Below are positions 17,457 to 27,169 of a stretch of DNA of 64,000 nt, piece by piece. Positions within the stretch are counted from its first letter, which is position 1, and each line of letters opens with the position of its first letter. The notes below the pieces were generated by a model. It was not told the DNA's origin. It saw only the letters and a program-made list of their open reading frames with translations, and ran no database searches. The position numbers and the translations under genes were made by a program. Source of the stretch: Phycisphaerae bacterium RAS1 (GTDB lineage Bacteria > Planctomycetota > Phycisphaerae > UBA1845 > Fen-1342); assembly GCA_007859745.1 (NCBI GenBank), contig SMLU01000002.1, positions 364,942-428,941 of the forward strand. Direction: 5' to 3'.

Positions 17457-17836
17457 GGTCGGCAAATGGTGCGTCGGCGTCGCGGCGCCGCCTCACAACC
17501 TGTCGCCCCGCCCGCGCGACGCCAACCCGCTCAACAATCTGCCTGAACGGAGCCGTGACCGTGAGGAAGCGGAGCCTTGCACAACCGCCCGCTCACGCGC
17601 GCACCCAGATCCGCACCGCCCCACATCTCGCTACCGGCCGGGCAAGCCCGTAGCCGGTACGGTGTGTTCGGGCTGCGCGGATACACGTCCGCATCTCGAT
17701 CACGCTCCAACACGGCCCGAACGCACCTCCGCCTCGCGAACGCTCGTCTGGTGGGCGAATGGTGCCTTGGCGTCGCGGCAACCACCCTCGTATACCGTCG
17801 CCACATCTGCGCGACGCCAACGCACCCTATAATCTG
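17457..17836. repeat. Diverged direct repeat carrying an 11-bp stem; second copy abuts a TATAAT
   Basis: Blocks 17457-17540 and 17750-17836 align along their length (AATGGTGC, GGCGTCGCGGC, GTCGCC, GCGCGACGCCAAC, AATCTG in order). Each can fold: TTGGCGTCGCG (17767-17777) pairs perfectly with CGCGACGCCAA (17810-17820) around a 32-nt loop. The first copy has the same stem with one mismatch (17474-17484 / 17515-17525). A TATAAT lies at 17828-17833, 38 bases before the next start codon. This could be a promoter-linked regulatory structure or a decayed mobile unit. Confidence 0.5.
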
Positions 17837-17870
17837 TGCGCCCTTTTGTTTACATGCGATAGAGACGCGA

Positions 17871-18179
17871 ATGGAGAATCTAAGTCGCATCGGCGAAGTG
17901 AGGCGACGCTTGTTTCAAATAGAAGTCTCTTACCGTCCCGACCCACGCAACCCGAACGATCGTGGTAGCTCGCAGACGTTCGTACGCGGTAGCTTTCTTG
18001 AAGCCGAGCATCTCCGCCGCGTCCTGCTCAGGCGTTGGAGTGTAGTGTCCGTGACTGAGCCGCATTTCGTGAAGTCCGTCGCAACGAACGAGCGTGGGTC
18101 GAACCTCGGGATTCTCCTGGTGTTACTACTGCTGATTTCGCCCGTGTGGCTGACTCTCCTGGTCCGTGGTTGTCGGTAG
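17871..18179 (+). CDS. Small C-tail-anchored protein, hypothetical
   Basis: 102 aa from ATG 17871. A polar N-terminal part (RRRLFQIEVSYRPDPRN ... FLEAEHLRRVLLRRWSV) precedes one strong membrane segment, NLGILLVLLLLISPVWLTLLV, at the very C-terminus. This suggests a cytoplasmic domain anchored by its tail. A TATAAT 38 bases upstream supports expression. The ribosome-binding site is weak (GAGACG). No homologue is recognised. Longer frames upstream run through the diverged repeat and are not used. Gene status is plausible, not certain. Confidence 0.45.
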   Translation: MENLSRIGEVRRRLFQIEVSYRPDPRNPNDRGSSQTFVRGSFLEAEHLRRVLLRRWSVVSVTEPHFVKSVATNERGSNLGILLVLLLLISPVWLTLLVRGCR

Positions 18180-18759
18180 AAGGCTGCCGACAATGTGCCA
18201 CCTCGCCAGTCGTCTCGAGCGACAGTCGGCAAGCTGAAAGTCGGTGCCCGGTGTTTTTCGTGGCGGCGCTTCGGCAGATCGGCAAACTTGCCCGCGAGTG
18301 GCTTGACGAGCGCCCGGCGATTCACCGCGGCAATTCTGATTGTCCTAGCCGCCGGACCGCTATCGCGAGTTTTCGGCGTGCGCTAACCAGGAGTGCCGAA
18401 GACCCCGCACGGATGGTCGGGCGAACATCGGCCCATGCGCCTTCTCTCTCGCGCGCCCCCTTTTCTTTCTTTTTGTTTTTATTGACCTCCGGCACCTGCC
18501 GTGCATTCCGTTGCGGAGACGACACCACCCCGGCGATTTCCGATCGAACTTCGGCAAGTGACCGTCCGTGCGCCGCGGCACTTCCGTGCCAAACGCGCCG
18601 GTTCTCGATACTTAATTCCCTGCCCACCGACTTGGCGCAAACCACAGTGGACGTAGGGTAATGACGCGCGACGACGGACGCCGTTGCAACGGCTCCACCA
18701 CGCGCTGCCCGTCGTCGCGCTCGGACAGTCCGGCGCGGCGACGGTCGGCGGCCCGGCGC
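18180..18759. other. Intergenic region, no supported gene
   Basis: Overlapping frames on both strands exist but have low-complexity, Arg/Ser-rich translations without start signals. One pyrimidine-rich tract (18455-18483) is present. A fragment of the GACCCCGCACGGA hairpin arm lies at 18401 and a GGCAC-TTCC-GTGCC palindrome at about 18576-18589. Nothing else is evident. Confidence 0.5.
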
Positions 18760-19830
18760 TCACGGCTGCTGCGGCTTCGGCGCGGGAGTCGCCGGATCGC
18801 CCGACGCGCCGGGCGCGGCAGGGGCCTTGTCGCCTCCCGCCGACGCGCGTTCGTCGTACTTCTGAAAATTCGCGATCTGGACTTTCGTCGGCGCCGCGCT
18901 GCGATACGCCGCCCAGTACATCGCCGACAGCATCGACGCCCCGTCGCTCAGCCGCTCAATGATGAACTGCCGACCCTCGTCGTCGTCGAGCTTGCCGTCG
19001 CGCTCCAGCATGTACACCGGCTCGACCTTGCTCAGCGAGCGGCGCACGTAGACCGAAACGTCGTCCCACGGGTCTTCCGCCTTGACCTTGGCGTCGAACT
19101 TCGCCGCCGCCTTGATGATTTCGTAGGTGAGCTTGTGATGCTCCAGCGCGCCGGTGTCGATGTAGGCGTGAAACTTGTTCGAGGTTGTGTACTTGCCGGG
19201 ATTGTCGCCGACCCAGCCGTTGAAGTGTTTGGTCGTGTGCAGCGGCTGGGCGCAGTCGCCGACGAAATGGCTCAGGATGCCCATGTGATAGATGACGTTC
19301 TCGCGCGCCTGCACAAGCTGGAAGTCGCGCGACGAGTCGCCGATCTCCTCCAACATTCGCATCGTGTTGAACGCCGATTGCAGCTTGGCGTAATGCTCGG
19401 CGATCGAATGCAGCGCCGCGCCCGGCCATTCCTTCGTCCGATCCGGATCCTTCGACGCGTCGTACGGCTCGATCTTCTCGGGATGCTCATGCTTGGCGAT
19501 CATCATCGCCCGCAGGTACTCATTGCGCAGGTGCGGCACCGTTTCAAGCGTCAGGCCGAACTGGTCGAGCAGCTCCACGTCGAGGTAATGATCCAGCTTG
19601 TTCTCGTGGGCGAGAATCAAGCTGTCGTTGCCGCGCCAGCGGTCCGGCTCGCTGGATTGAAACGCGATCCGCTGCCGCACGACCGGGTCGCGCAGGAACG
19701 CCGGCGCCTCCGGCGGAAGACCGTCAAGCGCCACCAGCGTGACGATGCGATGGCCGCCCGCGCCCCAGCCGAATGACGTGGACGCCGTCAACCAGAGCAG
19801 GACAAGCGAAAGCGCCGTCGCGATCCGCAT
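18760..19830 (-). CDS. S1/P1-nuclease / phospholipase C-like zinc protein, secreted
   Basis: 356 aa from ATG 19830, with signal peptide RIATALSLVLLWLTASTSFG cleaved just before WGAGGHRIV. In the S1/P1 family the mature N-terminal Trp and the following His are zinc ligands, which fits. Further family motifs are LHSIAEHYAKLQ and HMGILSHFVGDCAQPLHTTKHFNGW; the HxxGDxxQPLH stretch is diagnostic. It would hydrolyse nucleic acids or phosphodiesters outside the cytoplasm. The C-terminus is a Pro/Ala tail. GGAG lies nine bases upstream of the start. Upstream in-frame codons to 20121 are non-homologous and are omitted. Nuclease versus phospholipase activity is unresolved. Confidence 0.82.
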   Translation of the reverse strand: MRIATALSLVLLWLTASTSFGWGAGGHRIVTLVALDGLPPEAPAFLRDPVVRQRIAFQSSEPDRWRGNDSLILAHENKLDHYLDVELLDQFGLTLETVPHLRNEYLRAMMIAKHEHPEKIEPYDASKDPDRTKEWPGAALHSIAEHYAKLQSAFNTMRMLEEIGDSSRDFQLVQARENVIYHMGILSHFVGDCAQPLHTTKHFNGWVGDNPGKYTTSNKFHAYIDTGALEHHKLTYEIIKAAAKFDAKVKAEDPWDDVSVYVRRSLSKVEPVYMLERDGKLDDDEGRQFIIERLSDGASMLSAMYWAAYRSAAPTKVQIANFQKYDERASAGGDKAPAAPGASGDPATPAPKPQQP

Positions 19831-20117
19831 GGTGAATCTCCAGAAGATGACGCCGCGAGACGGTCTACCGATTCGGAGGAAACGGGGCGCGGCTGGATTT
19901 AAGCTAGCCCGCAGTTCCGCGGGAGAATCGCAAGTTACGAATCCAACCGGCACAGTTTCGGCGACACGGATGCAGGATACGGCCGATGGAACAACCCGGC
20001 AACGTCCGCCGGGACGCGCGCGCCACGGTGAGAGGCGCCCTCTCCGGCCCGCAGCGTTTCCAACCCGGCCCCCGACGCCGTCCAGTCGGCGCGCCCACGC
20101 GCGCGATCGCACCGCCG

Positions 20118-23100
20118 TCACCCTCCCGCCAGCAGCGCGACGAACGGGTTGATGTCGAGCACGTCGACGTTGCCGTCCACGTTGACGTCGCCGTTGGCGA
20201 GCGGGCAGCCGGGATACTGCTGCTGATACGCGGCTGGATTCGAAAGCGCCAGCACAAACGGGTTGATGTCGAGCACGTTCGCCGCGCCATCGCAGTTCAG
20301 GTCGCCGGGCACCACGGCGGGCGCTGGCGCATTCAGGCGGACGTCGACGCGCCCCGGAGCACCGCCGCGCAGCGCGGCCAGCGCCGTCTGATCGTCGATC
20401 ACGACCAGATCGTCGCGCGTATCGGCATTCAGATCCGCCGCCGCCAGGAGCAGCGGGGCCGTGCCGGCGTCCAGATCGGTCGCAGGCGCGAACGCAAGCT
20501 GGCCGCCGGACAGGTCGTTTCGCAGAATCCGTGCGACGGCGTCGCTCGCTTCATTCTCGGCCAGCAGAACCAAGTCAAGATCATTGTCCTGATCGAGGTC
20601 AAGAACCGTGATCGAGCGGGCCGCGGCGGCCGTGTCCGGCTGGCCCGGCGTGGGATTGGCCCGCACCGGAAGGTCCACCGCCGGGGCGAAGCTTACCTGG
20701 TTCGAGCCGCTGCTCGTATTCACAAGCACCGACACAGTGCCGTCGAACTGGTTGATTGTCGCAATGTCGTCGCCGCCGGACTGGTTCAGGTCGCCGTGCA
20801 CGAGCTGGACCGGCCCGCGTCCCACGGGCGCATCGACGCGGCCCGGCAGAAAGTCGAACGCGCCGCCGGCCATGCCGTTATTGACATAGACGTTTACAGC
20901 GCCCTGCGTGCCGCCGCCGATCACGCCGAGGTCCAGGTCCTTGTCGCCGTCGGGGTCAAACGGATCCGGTATCCTCGGCCGGGGAGCGGTGGGCCGGACG
21001 CCGCCGGGAAGCGGAACAAAGATGATCCCATTGGGCGCGTTGTGCATGAAGAGGGCCACGCCGTCATCCGTCAGGATGTTGTCGTCGCCGTCCAGCGCGA
21101 CGACGATGTCGTTTCCGTTCGCCTGGTCGAAGTCACCGATGCAGACGCCGCGCGGCTGATTGCCGACGGCGACATTACCCGCGCTGCTAAAGACGCCGCC
21201 GCCATTGTTGGTGAGAATCGTCACATTGTCATCGCCCGCGTTCGCGACGGCGAGGTCAATGCCTGCTGACCCATCCAACTGGCCTACCGCGACCGCGGCC
21301 GGCTCGACACCGACAGTGTATTGAGCGGTCGTCGGCGCATACGCGCCGCCGCCGTCGAACGCGGTCAACAGGACAAACACCGACCCCGGAGCGCTGGTCG
21401 GATTGGCGGCGTCCGGCGCGGTCAGCACAATGTCGTCCATTCCGTCGCTGTTTAGATCGCCGACAGCGACGGCATTGGGCACACCCAGCACGCCGGCCGA
21501 CTGCGGCTGAGTGACGTCGATCTGACCGGCGAGATCGGCGACGGCAAGCAGAATGTCCCCGCCGCGCGCTTCGCCGCCGGCCAGCGCCGATGGGTACGAC
21601 AGCTTGAGGAAGCGGCTGCCCGTGATGCCCGGGAAGAAGGCGACGTCGAAACGGGGATGCGCCGGGTCGAACGCCGCGGCGGACACGAGGGGCACACTCA
21701 GCGGCTGTCCTGCGGGCGGGTCGAAGTTGTTGATGAGGTTGACGAAGAGCCCGCCGCCGAGTTCGGCAGGGCCTGTGACAGCGAGTTTTCCTACTTGCTC
21801 CGGGTTCGCGCCGGCTACTGCCGCGATCAGTCTTCCAGACTGCTCTGCACCGCCACCGGGCGGCGGTCCCAGTTGGCGGTAGCTCCCCGCTACGGAGAGG
21901 GTTCCAACCCCTGCCGCCGACTCGGGATCGCGCGGTCGAACCTCTCCGAGGTTCGTCACGTCGCCGGAGACGGCGCCGTCGCCTTCCAAGACGCCCGTTC
22001 TCTGCACCACGAGCTCGAGACTGGGCAGTTCAATCACACCGCCATTGCTGACATTGACACTCGCGGATCCACTGCCGCCGACAATGAGCGACTGGTTCTG
22101 CTCCAGCCAGCGCGATCCAGGACCGGTCACTGTGACCGTACCGCTGGAACCGGCATCACGCGCGACGAGGAGTTGGTTGCTTGTGTCCGTCAGAAGCTGC
22201 GCGCCCGCCTCGACCCGTAGAGTTGCCGTTCCACCGCCGCCAACGACGAAGTTGGAGCCGGTATTGAGCCACACGGTCGCCGGCCCCGACAGGGTCGCGC
22301 CGCCGCTGGACGCCGGCTGTGAGGCGATTTGCATCGTCTCGATGGACGCAACCGATACGAGTTGTCCTCCGTTCAGAACGCGAAGCGCTGCGGAGCCGGC
22401 GTCGCCGATGGTCATCAACCCGCCGGGACGCCCGTATTCCACCACAGAGCCGACGCCGTCAGCAGTCATATCCCCGGCGGCGCCGGCGATGGCGCCGAGA
22501 ATGACGTCATGCGACAGTGAGACATCAGCCCCGGACTGAGCGAGCAGGAAACCCTGGCCGCGCTTCCCGATTTGCGTAGGGCCCGTTGCAGCCAGCTCTG
22601 CGGTCGGACCCTGTACGGTCACTCGCCCGGTACACCCGCCGACGTCTGCAACCACCATGGATCCGCAACCCAGCGAGCGAGGCAACCCTTGTGTATTGAC
22701 GACCTTCAATCGAGCGTCGATGCCGGGAGTGCCCAGCGCGCCGACGACAAGCGCGGTGTAGCCGTCCAACGGAGGCGCTGTAAGCGTGAAGTTGCGATTT
22801 GAGAGGTTGACGGTCACTGTGTCGGTGCGCACAAGCAAGGCCAGCGACGCTGCGTCATTGACGAGCGTGACTGTAAAGACGGAATTCGGGTAGCCGGCGA
22901 GCGTGTTGTCGAAGAGCACCGGGTCGACGGCAGTGGGTGCAAGGCTGCACTGCCAGTTTCCCGGCAGGTCAAACTGCCCGCCCGTGGGCGCAATCCACAG
23001 ACTTCGGAGCGGGTCAGTGAAGCTTGTGATGCCCGATGCCGGTATCCCCCCGCCCGACGTGAGCGGGCCACCGGCGACATACGCCCGCCCGCCGAATACC

Positions 23101-25211
23101 GCAATGGCCTCGGGCGAAGTTGCTCCGCCGGAAACCGCCGACCATGCGACGCCATTCCATCGCGCAACGTTGGCGGCAGGCTGCCCGCCGGCCGTCGTAA
23201 ACGGGCCCACGCAATAGAGCGACTCGTTGTAGACCGCCATGCCGGAGACGGTACCGGGTGTGCCCTGATACTGAATCCCCGCTCCTAATGGCGACCACGA
23301 GACGCCATTCCAGCGTGCGATGCTGTTGGCGGCAGTTCCCCCCGCCGTCGAAAACCGCCCTCCAGCGTAAAGTCCATCGCCGAACACAGCGAATGAACTC
23401 ACATACTCAGTGGGAGCACCGACGCCCGAGGCCAAAGCTGACCATGCGGCTCCGTCCCACGCCGCGATGTGGTTGGCCGGACCGCCACCGGCTGATGTGA
23501 ATTGGCCGCCGACGTGCAGTTTGCCACCGTACTCGGCTAGGACGTAACCACCGCCGCCGGCAAGTCCCGATCCGAGCGCCTGCCACGCCGCACCATCCCA
23601 GCGGGCGATCAGGTTTGCGGGCTGCCCTCCTGCGGTTGTGAAGGCACCTGTGACGAAAAGGTCGTCCCCAACGAGGAGGGCATGATTCGGCGCATTGTTC
23701 AATCCCTGGCCCAAGGCAGACCAGGCGTTCCCATCCCACTGCGCGATCCGATTTGCGGATACTCCGCCGACCGAAGAAAACGTCCCTCCCAAGTACACTT
23801 GCGAGGCGCCGGTGGACAGCATTGTGACGCCCTGACCGGCTGGCACGCCCGAAGAGAGCGCGTGCCACGCCGCGCCATCCCAGCGAGCGATCTGCCCGCA
23901 CAGCACTGGGCCCGCTGTATGGAAGTTGCCGGCGGCGTACACCCCGTTCGGCCCCGTGGCAAGCCGGTGGGCTCCATCGACGGCAAATCCCTGGCCATTT
24001 CCGATTCGCGACCAGTCTGTGCCAGTCCAGTAGGCGATTCCGATGGCTGCCAGGCTCCCGGCCGATTGGAAGCTCCCCGCGACCAAAAGTCCGCCGCTCA
24101 GCGGCTTCAGAGTGGACACTTCAGTTGTGCCCCCTTCCGATACGAGGATTCCATCAAGCGGAACGGCCGTCGTACCGTCCCAGGCAAACACAGCCTCGCC
24201 AGTAATCCAGTCGCCGCCGAAAAGATTCACGGCCGAAAACCATCCGCCCGCGTACAAGTTCCCACCGTAGCTCTCGAGCCGCTGAATGAATCCGAAGTTC
24301 GGTGTGAGAGAGTTTATTGTCGGATTCCACGTCGAACCATTCCAGCGGGCCAGCACATGCGCGCCGAAACTCGGAACCGTGGACATAAATGATCCACCCG
24401 CATACAAATCGTCGCCGAATGACTGAATCGAGAGCACCGTGTCGTTGCCCAATGGCCCGCTGAAATACCCCCCGACGGCGCTCCACGTAGCGCCATTCCA
24501 GCGAGCAACGTGCCATCGTTGAGTTCCACCGCTAATCCTCATTTTGCCGCAGACATGGAGCTCGTTGTTATGGACGCAAAGATCCGACAGCAGCTCGACG
24601 CCGCTGATGTTGGTTCCTACGGCGGCCCATGACGTCCCGTTCCATCGGGCAACCGACGCGGACACCCCTCCCGCTGTCGTGAAAGTGCCGCAGGCGTACA
24701 GCGAACCATTCCATGACAGCAGTTTCAGCACCGATCCGTTGGTCCCCGAGTCGACCGCGCTCCACGAGGCGCCGTTCCAGCGGACGATGTTCGACGCGGG
24801 CGAACCGAATTGACCGCCCGCGTAGAGCGTGCCGTTGTAGTCCGCCAGCGTACGCGCGCTGAAAGTGCTGCCGACTTGCGTCCAGGCGTCCCCGTCCCAC
24901 CTGGCCACACCGTTAGCCGAATCGGCGTGGCCCGCAACAAAAAGCTTCGGGCCGGACCCGTCATCGAACTCCACCGCGTCGTACACACTCCACGTTTGGT
25001 TCAGGCCGAACTGCGAGGACCAGGCAAGTTGGCAGTTCTGGGCGGCGGCGGGATGCGCGGCGTGCATCGCCGTCAGTGCGCCGGCGATACGTACCCAAAC
25101 AACGAAGTGCCGGACGACGAAACCATGAAGCGCAGCCACAACCGACCTCCGCACAGCGGTTTCGGCAATCATGCCAGCTTCGAGCGCGGGAAACTTCGAC
25201 CGGTAGTGCAT
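20118..25211 (-). CDS. Giant secreted propeller / FG-GAP protein with dockerin-like tail
   Basis: 1697 aa from ATG 25211 (GAGGAG seven bases upstream). An N-terminal signal-like segment ends AAHPAAAQ. Residues about 70-740 are propeller repeats (ARWDGxAWxxLGxG...LYAGGxF), paralogous to the IS-interrupted gene at 11156. Residues ~750-1180 form a beta-helical, autotransporter-passenger-like region with short Gly/Val repeats (LIVGGSGSASVNVSNGG). Residues ~1240-1620 hold FG-GAP/VCBS repeats with Ca-binding DLNSDGMDDIV loops. The C-terminus has two dockerin-like loops with VLDINPF. It is probably a surface or extracellular adhesion/matrix protein. No enzymatic motif is seen. Monocistronic. Confidence 0.85.
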   Translation of the reverse strand: MHYRSKFPALEAGMIAETAVRRSVVAALHGFVVRHFVVWVRIAGALTAMHAAHPAAAQNCQLAWSSQFGLNQTWSVYDAVEFDDGSGPKLFVAGHADSANGVARWDGDAWTQVGSTFSARTLADYNGTLYAGGQFGSPASNIVRWNGASWSAVDSGTNGSVLKLLSWNGSLYACGTFTTAGGVSASVARWNGTSWAAVGTNISGVELLSDLCVHNNELHVCGKMRISGGTQRWHVARWNGATWSAVGGYFSGPLGNDTVLSIQSFGDDLYAGGSFMSTVPSFGAHVLARWNGSTWNPTINSLTPNFGFIQRLESYGGNLYAGGWFSAVNLFGGDWITGEAVFAWDGTTAVPLDGILVSEGGTTEVSTLKPLSGGLLVAGSFQSAGSLAAIGIAYWTGTDWSRIGNGQGFAVDGAHRLATGPNGVYAAGNFHTAGPVLCGQIARWDGAAWHALSSGVPAGQGVTMLSTGASQVYLGGTFSSVGGVSANRIAQWDGNAWSALGQGLNNAPNHALLVGDDLFVTGAFTTAGGQPANLIARWDGAAWQALGSGLAGGGGYVLAEYGGKLHVGGQFTSAGGGPANHIAAWDGAAWSALASGVGAPTEYVSSFAVFGDGLYAGGRFSTAGGTAANSIARWNGVSWSPLGAGIQYQGTPGTVSGMAVYNESLYCVGPFTTAGGQPAANVARWNGVAWSAVSGGATSPEAIAVFGGRAYVAGGPLTSGGGIPASGITSFTDPLRSLWIAPTGGQFDLPGNWQCSLAPTAVDPVLFDNTLAGYPNSVFTVTLVNDAASLALLVRTDTVTVNLSNRNFTLTAPPLDGYTALVVGALGTPGIDARLKVVNTQGLPRSLGCGSMVVADVGGCTGRVTVQGPTAELAATGPTQIGKRGQGFLLAQSGADVSLSHDVILGAIAGAAGDMTADGVGSVVEYGRPGGLMTIGDAGSAALRVLNGGQLVSVASIETMQIASQPASSGGATLSGPATVWLNTGSNFVVGGGGTATLRVEAGAQLLTDTSNQLLVARDAGSSGTVTVTGPGSRWLEQNQSLIVGGSGSASVNVSNGGVIELPSLELVVQRTGVLEGDGAVSGDVTNLGEVRPRDPESAAGVGTLSVAGSYRQLGPPPGGGAEQSGRLIAAVAGANPEQVGKLAVTGPAELGGGLFVNLINNFDPPAGQPLSVPLVSAAAFDPAHPRFDVAFFPGITGSRFLKLSYPSALAGGEARGGDILLAVADLAGQIDVTQPQSAGVLGVPNAVAVGDLNSDGMDDIVLTAPDAANPTSAPGSVFVLLTAFDGGGAYAPTTAQYTVGVEPAAVAVGQLDGSAGIDLAVANAGDDNVTILTNNGGGVFSSAGNVAVGNQPRGVCIGDFDQANGNDIVVALDGDDNILTDDGVALFMHNAPNGIIFVPLPGGVRPTAPRPRIPDPFDPDGDKDLDLGVIGGGTQGAVNVYVNNGMAGGAFDFLPGRVDAPVGRGPVQLVHGDLNQSGGDDIATINQFDGTVSVLVNTSSGSNQVSFAPAVDLPVRANPTPGQPDTAAAARSITVLDLDQDNDLDLVLLAENEASDAVARILRNDLSGGQLAFAPATDLDAGTAPLLLAAADLNADTRDDLVVIDDQTALAALRGGAPGRVDVRLNAPAPAVVPGDLNCDGAANVLDINPFVLALSNPAAYQQQYPGCPLANGDVNVDGNVDVLDINPFVALLAGG

Positions 25212-25422
25212 GCACAGACTCCTCACAGTCGCGTCGGCAACACTCTGGGAACGAACAGGAACCGCGCGTGACACGCTGCGATTATTCTAACGTCCGAGAA
25301 CGAACACCCGAAGCGAATAATCAAGATGGGGGGAAGAACCGCCGCCCTCGCCGGTACGGATTTGCGTCGCCGCTCAGCGTGAGCGGCCTACGCCGCAGCC
25401 GACGAACGCGAAGGAGAGACCG

Positions 25423-25593
25423 ATGTCAAAGAAAAACGGAACGCCTGTGAAGCTGGTCGCGATGAGCCTGTGCCTGATGCTGATGCTGGTCGCCAGCACG
25501 GGATGCTTCGAGATTCCCTCGCCCGAGCAGGTCATTCAGAACGCGGCCAATCATGTCGCCGAGCAGATCGCCAGTGACCTGTTCGCTCTCTGA
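25423..25593 (+). CDS. Very small lipoprotein (56 aa)
   Basis: Starts at ATG 25423 behind AAGGAGAG, a strong ribosome-binding site. It has a basic N-terminus, a hydrophobic core (VAMSLCLMLMLVASTGC) and a lipobox-like STGC. The mature part is only about 30 residues, CFEIPSPEQVIQNAANHVAE, followed by a short amphipathic helix. The FEIP after the Cys is shared with the lipoprotein at 26576. It lies between the giant propeller gene and the ECF sigma gene. It would be membrane-anchored outside the cytoplasm. Function unknown. Confidence 0.65.
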   Translation: MSKKNGTPVKLVAMSLCLMLMLVASTGCFEIPSPEQVIQNAANHVAEQIASDLFAL

Positions 25594-25816
25594 CGCCCCG
25601 ACGGCCCGGGGACGCCGGCCGCGGGAAACGCAATCCCGCGGCCGGCGCGTCGGTGCAATAGCGGGGGATTCTAAAACGGGCAAGAGTAACGTGCCGTTGG
25701 AAGGCTCTTGCCGGCATTGAGCGGGGCGCCTCAGAAGTTCATTGCACAACTCATGAACAACGGGTTGGAAGCCCACACCACACGCGGTTGCGGCAGCGGC
25801 GCTCCCCTGGCTCCGA

Positions 25817-26389
25817 TCACTCTCCCTCCCCGAACTGCTCCCGCATCGCCTCCTTCAGCCGCTGCGTCACCTTCCACTTCAGCTTGTAAAGCTGGTTCGG
25901 AGCCAGCCCGAACTTCGCGCAGGTGTCGTCAACCGACGCGTCGGCGATGACGTGCATGTGAAACGCGTCGTACTCCTCCGGCCGCAGCTCGCGGCGGACC
26001 TGCTCCAGGCAGTGCCGCAGGTGCTCCTGCGTCCAGATGCGCTCGAACTCCTGGTCCGGCCCGTTGTCGTCGGCTACGCCGGCGAAGGCGGCGGTGTCGG
26101 CCTGCCCCTCGCGGCGCTTGGCCCACAGGTTTCGGATGTGGTTGTTGACGATCGTCCGCAGCCATGACCGAAAGCGGCCGCGCGAGGCGTCGTATTCGAA
26201 GCCGCGCACGTGCGTGACGAGGGCCGCCATGCAGTGCTGCACGACGTCGTCCACGTCCGCCGCGTCCAGACCGCGGGCGCGGGCGTAGCGGGTCAGGATC
26301 GGGCGGTAGATCGAGTCGAACTGCCGCCAGGCGTCGGCGTCGGCGACGTTCTTGACGCGGGCCAGGATACTGAGGCGCGTGGTTTCCAT
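25817..26389 (-). CDS. ECF-type RNA polymerase sigma factor
   Basis: 190 aa from ATG 26389. Region 2 is visible as WRQFDSIYRPILTRYARARG, then DVDDVVQHCMAALVTHV and FRSWLRTIVNNHIRNLW, which contains the -10-recognising helix. Region 4 is recognisable as LRPEEYDAFHMHVIADASV plus DTCAKFGLAPNQLYKLKWKV. It belongs to the planctomycetal ECF group whose genes lie beside Ser/Thr kinases; a kinase gene follows 800 bp away on the other strand. No anti-sigma gene with a zinc-finger is visible at this locus. Upstream in-frame codons to 26524 are non-homologous. The C-terminus ends in a Glu-rich tail. The cognate promoter is unknown. Confidence 0.88.
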   Translation of the reverse strand: METTRLSILARVKNVADADAWRQFDSIYRPILTRYARARGLDAADVDDVVQHCMAALVTHVRGFEYDASRGRFRSWLRTIVNNHIRNLWAKRREGQADTAAFAGVADDNGPDQEFERIWTQEHLRHCLEQVRRELRPEEYDAFHMHVIADASVDDTCAKFGLAPNQLYKLKWKVTQRLKEAMREQFGEGE

Positions 26390-26575
26390 GATCCCAGAAC
26401 GACGGCCGCCGGTCGATGCGGAGAACCGACATGCTCCGAACGAGCGAATCCTAGCGGAAAGGAGAGGCACAACGGAAGAAGCCGACATCGCGGCTGTACG
26501 GGTTGTCGACGCCAATCGCAGCATGTTCGGGTGTGTGGCCCGACATCCCGGGATGGCGTCGTGAGAGGTGAAGTC

Positions 26576-27025
26576 ATGGCAAAGCGGTCGTGGAAAGCCG
26601 GAATCGGACTGGTGCTTGGAATCTGCGTCGGGTGCGGCGATTTTGAAATCCCGCCCATCAGCATCGACACGGGCGACGACAACGGGCCGGTCAACCGGGG
26701 GCCTGACCCGAGGCCTGAACCGCCTGAACCGCCGCCCCCGCCTTCGCGGCCGCAGACGAGGTGCACGCCAGTCTGCGACTCCTACGGGTACTGTGACTCG
26801 GATTGCGACGGCTGGTTTGATGAAGTCGAGATCGCCAACGGATACGACGCATGCGACTGGTACAGCCCGGATTTCTACCCGGAGTGGGATGTCGCGGCCG
26901 ACATTTGCGATTCGTCGCGCGTATTCGCGACGGCACGGGTCCGCGAAAGCGATGGCGCCGACCAGCCCACGGCGGATGAAATGGCCGAGCGGCGCGCCCG
27001 CCAGCTTGAGGCGCTAACTCCGTAA
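26576..27025 (+). CDS. Lipoprotein with Cys/Asp-rich EF-hand-like region
   Basis: 149 aa from ATG 26576 (GAGAGGTG upstream). The signal peptide is KRSWKAGIGLVLGICVGC, and the mature part begins CGDFEIPPISID. A Pro-rich linker (PRPEPPEPPPPPSRP) leads to CDSYGYCDSDCDGWFDEVE, which resembles a calcium-binding loop (DSDCDGWFDEVE), then an acidic C-terminus. The FEIP after the lipidated Cys is shared with the 56-aa lipoprotein at 25423. It lies between a sigma factor gene and a receptor-type kinase gene, and 145 bp before the kinase, so it may be co-expressed as a surface sensor. That role is inference. Confidence 0.65.
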   Translation: MAKRSWKAGIGLVLGICVGCGDFEIPPISIDTGDDNGPVNRGPDPRPEPPEPPPPPSRPQTRCTPVCDSYGYCDSDCDGWFDEVEIANGYDACDWYSPDFYPEWDVAADICDSSRVFATARVRESDGADQPTADEMAERRARQLEALTP

Positions 27026-27169
27026 TACCGAGCAAGCGGCGTGGCAGGCGGCCTGCGAATACGCGGATCGGAGGACGGGGTCGATCCGCTCGCAGGGCGC
27101 GTCAAGTCTCGGAAAAGGCCCCGGGACGCCTGCCGCGGAGCGCATTCTGCGGCAGGCGATACCGCTATA

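Noticed and set aside
18146-18661. 171-aa plus-strand reading frame and 107-aa opposite frame
   Set aside because: No start signals and low-complexity Ser/Arg composition; overlapping frames on both strands.
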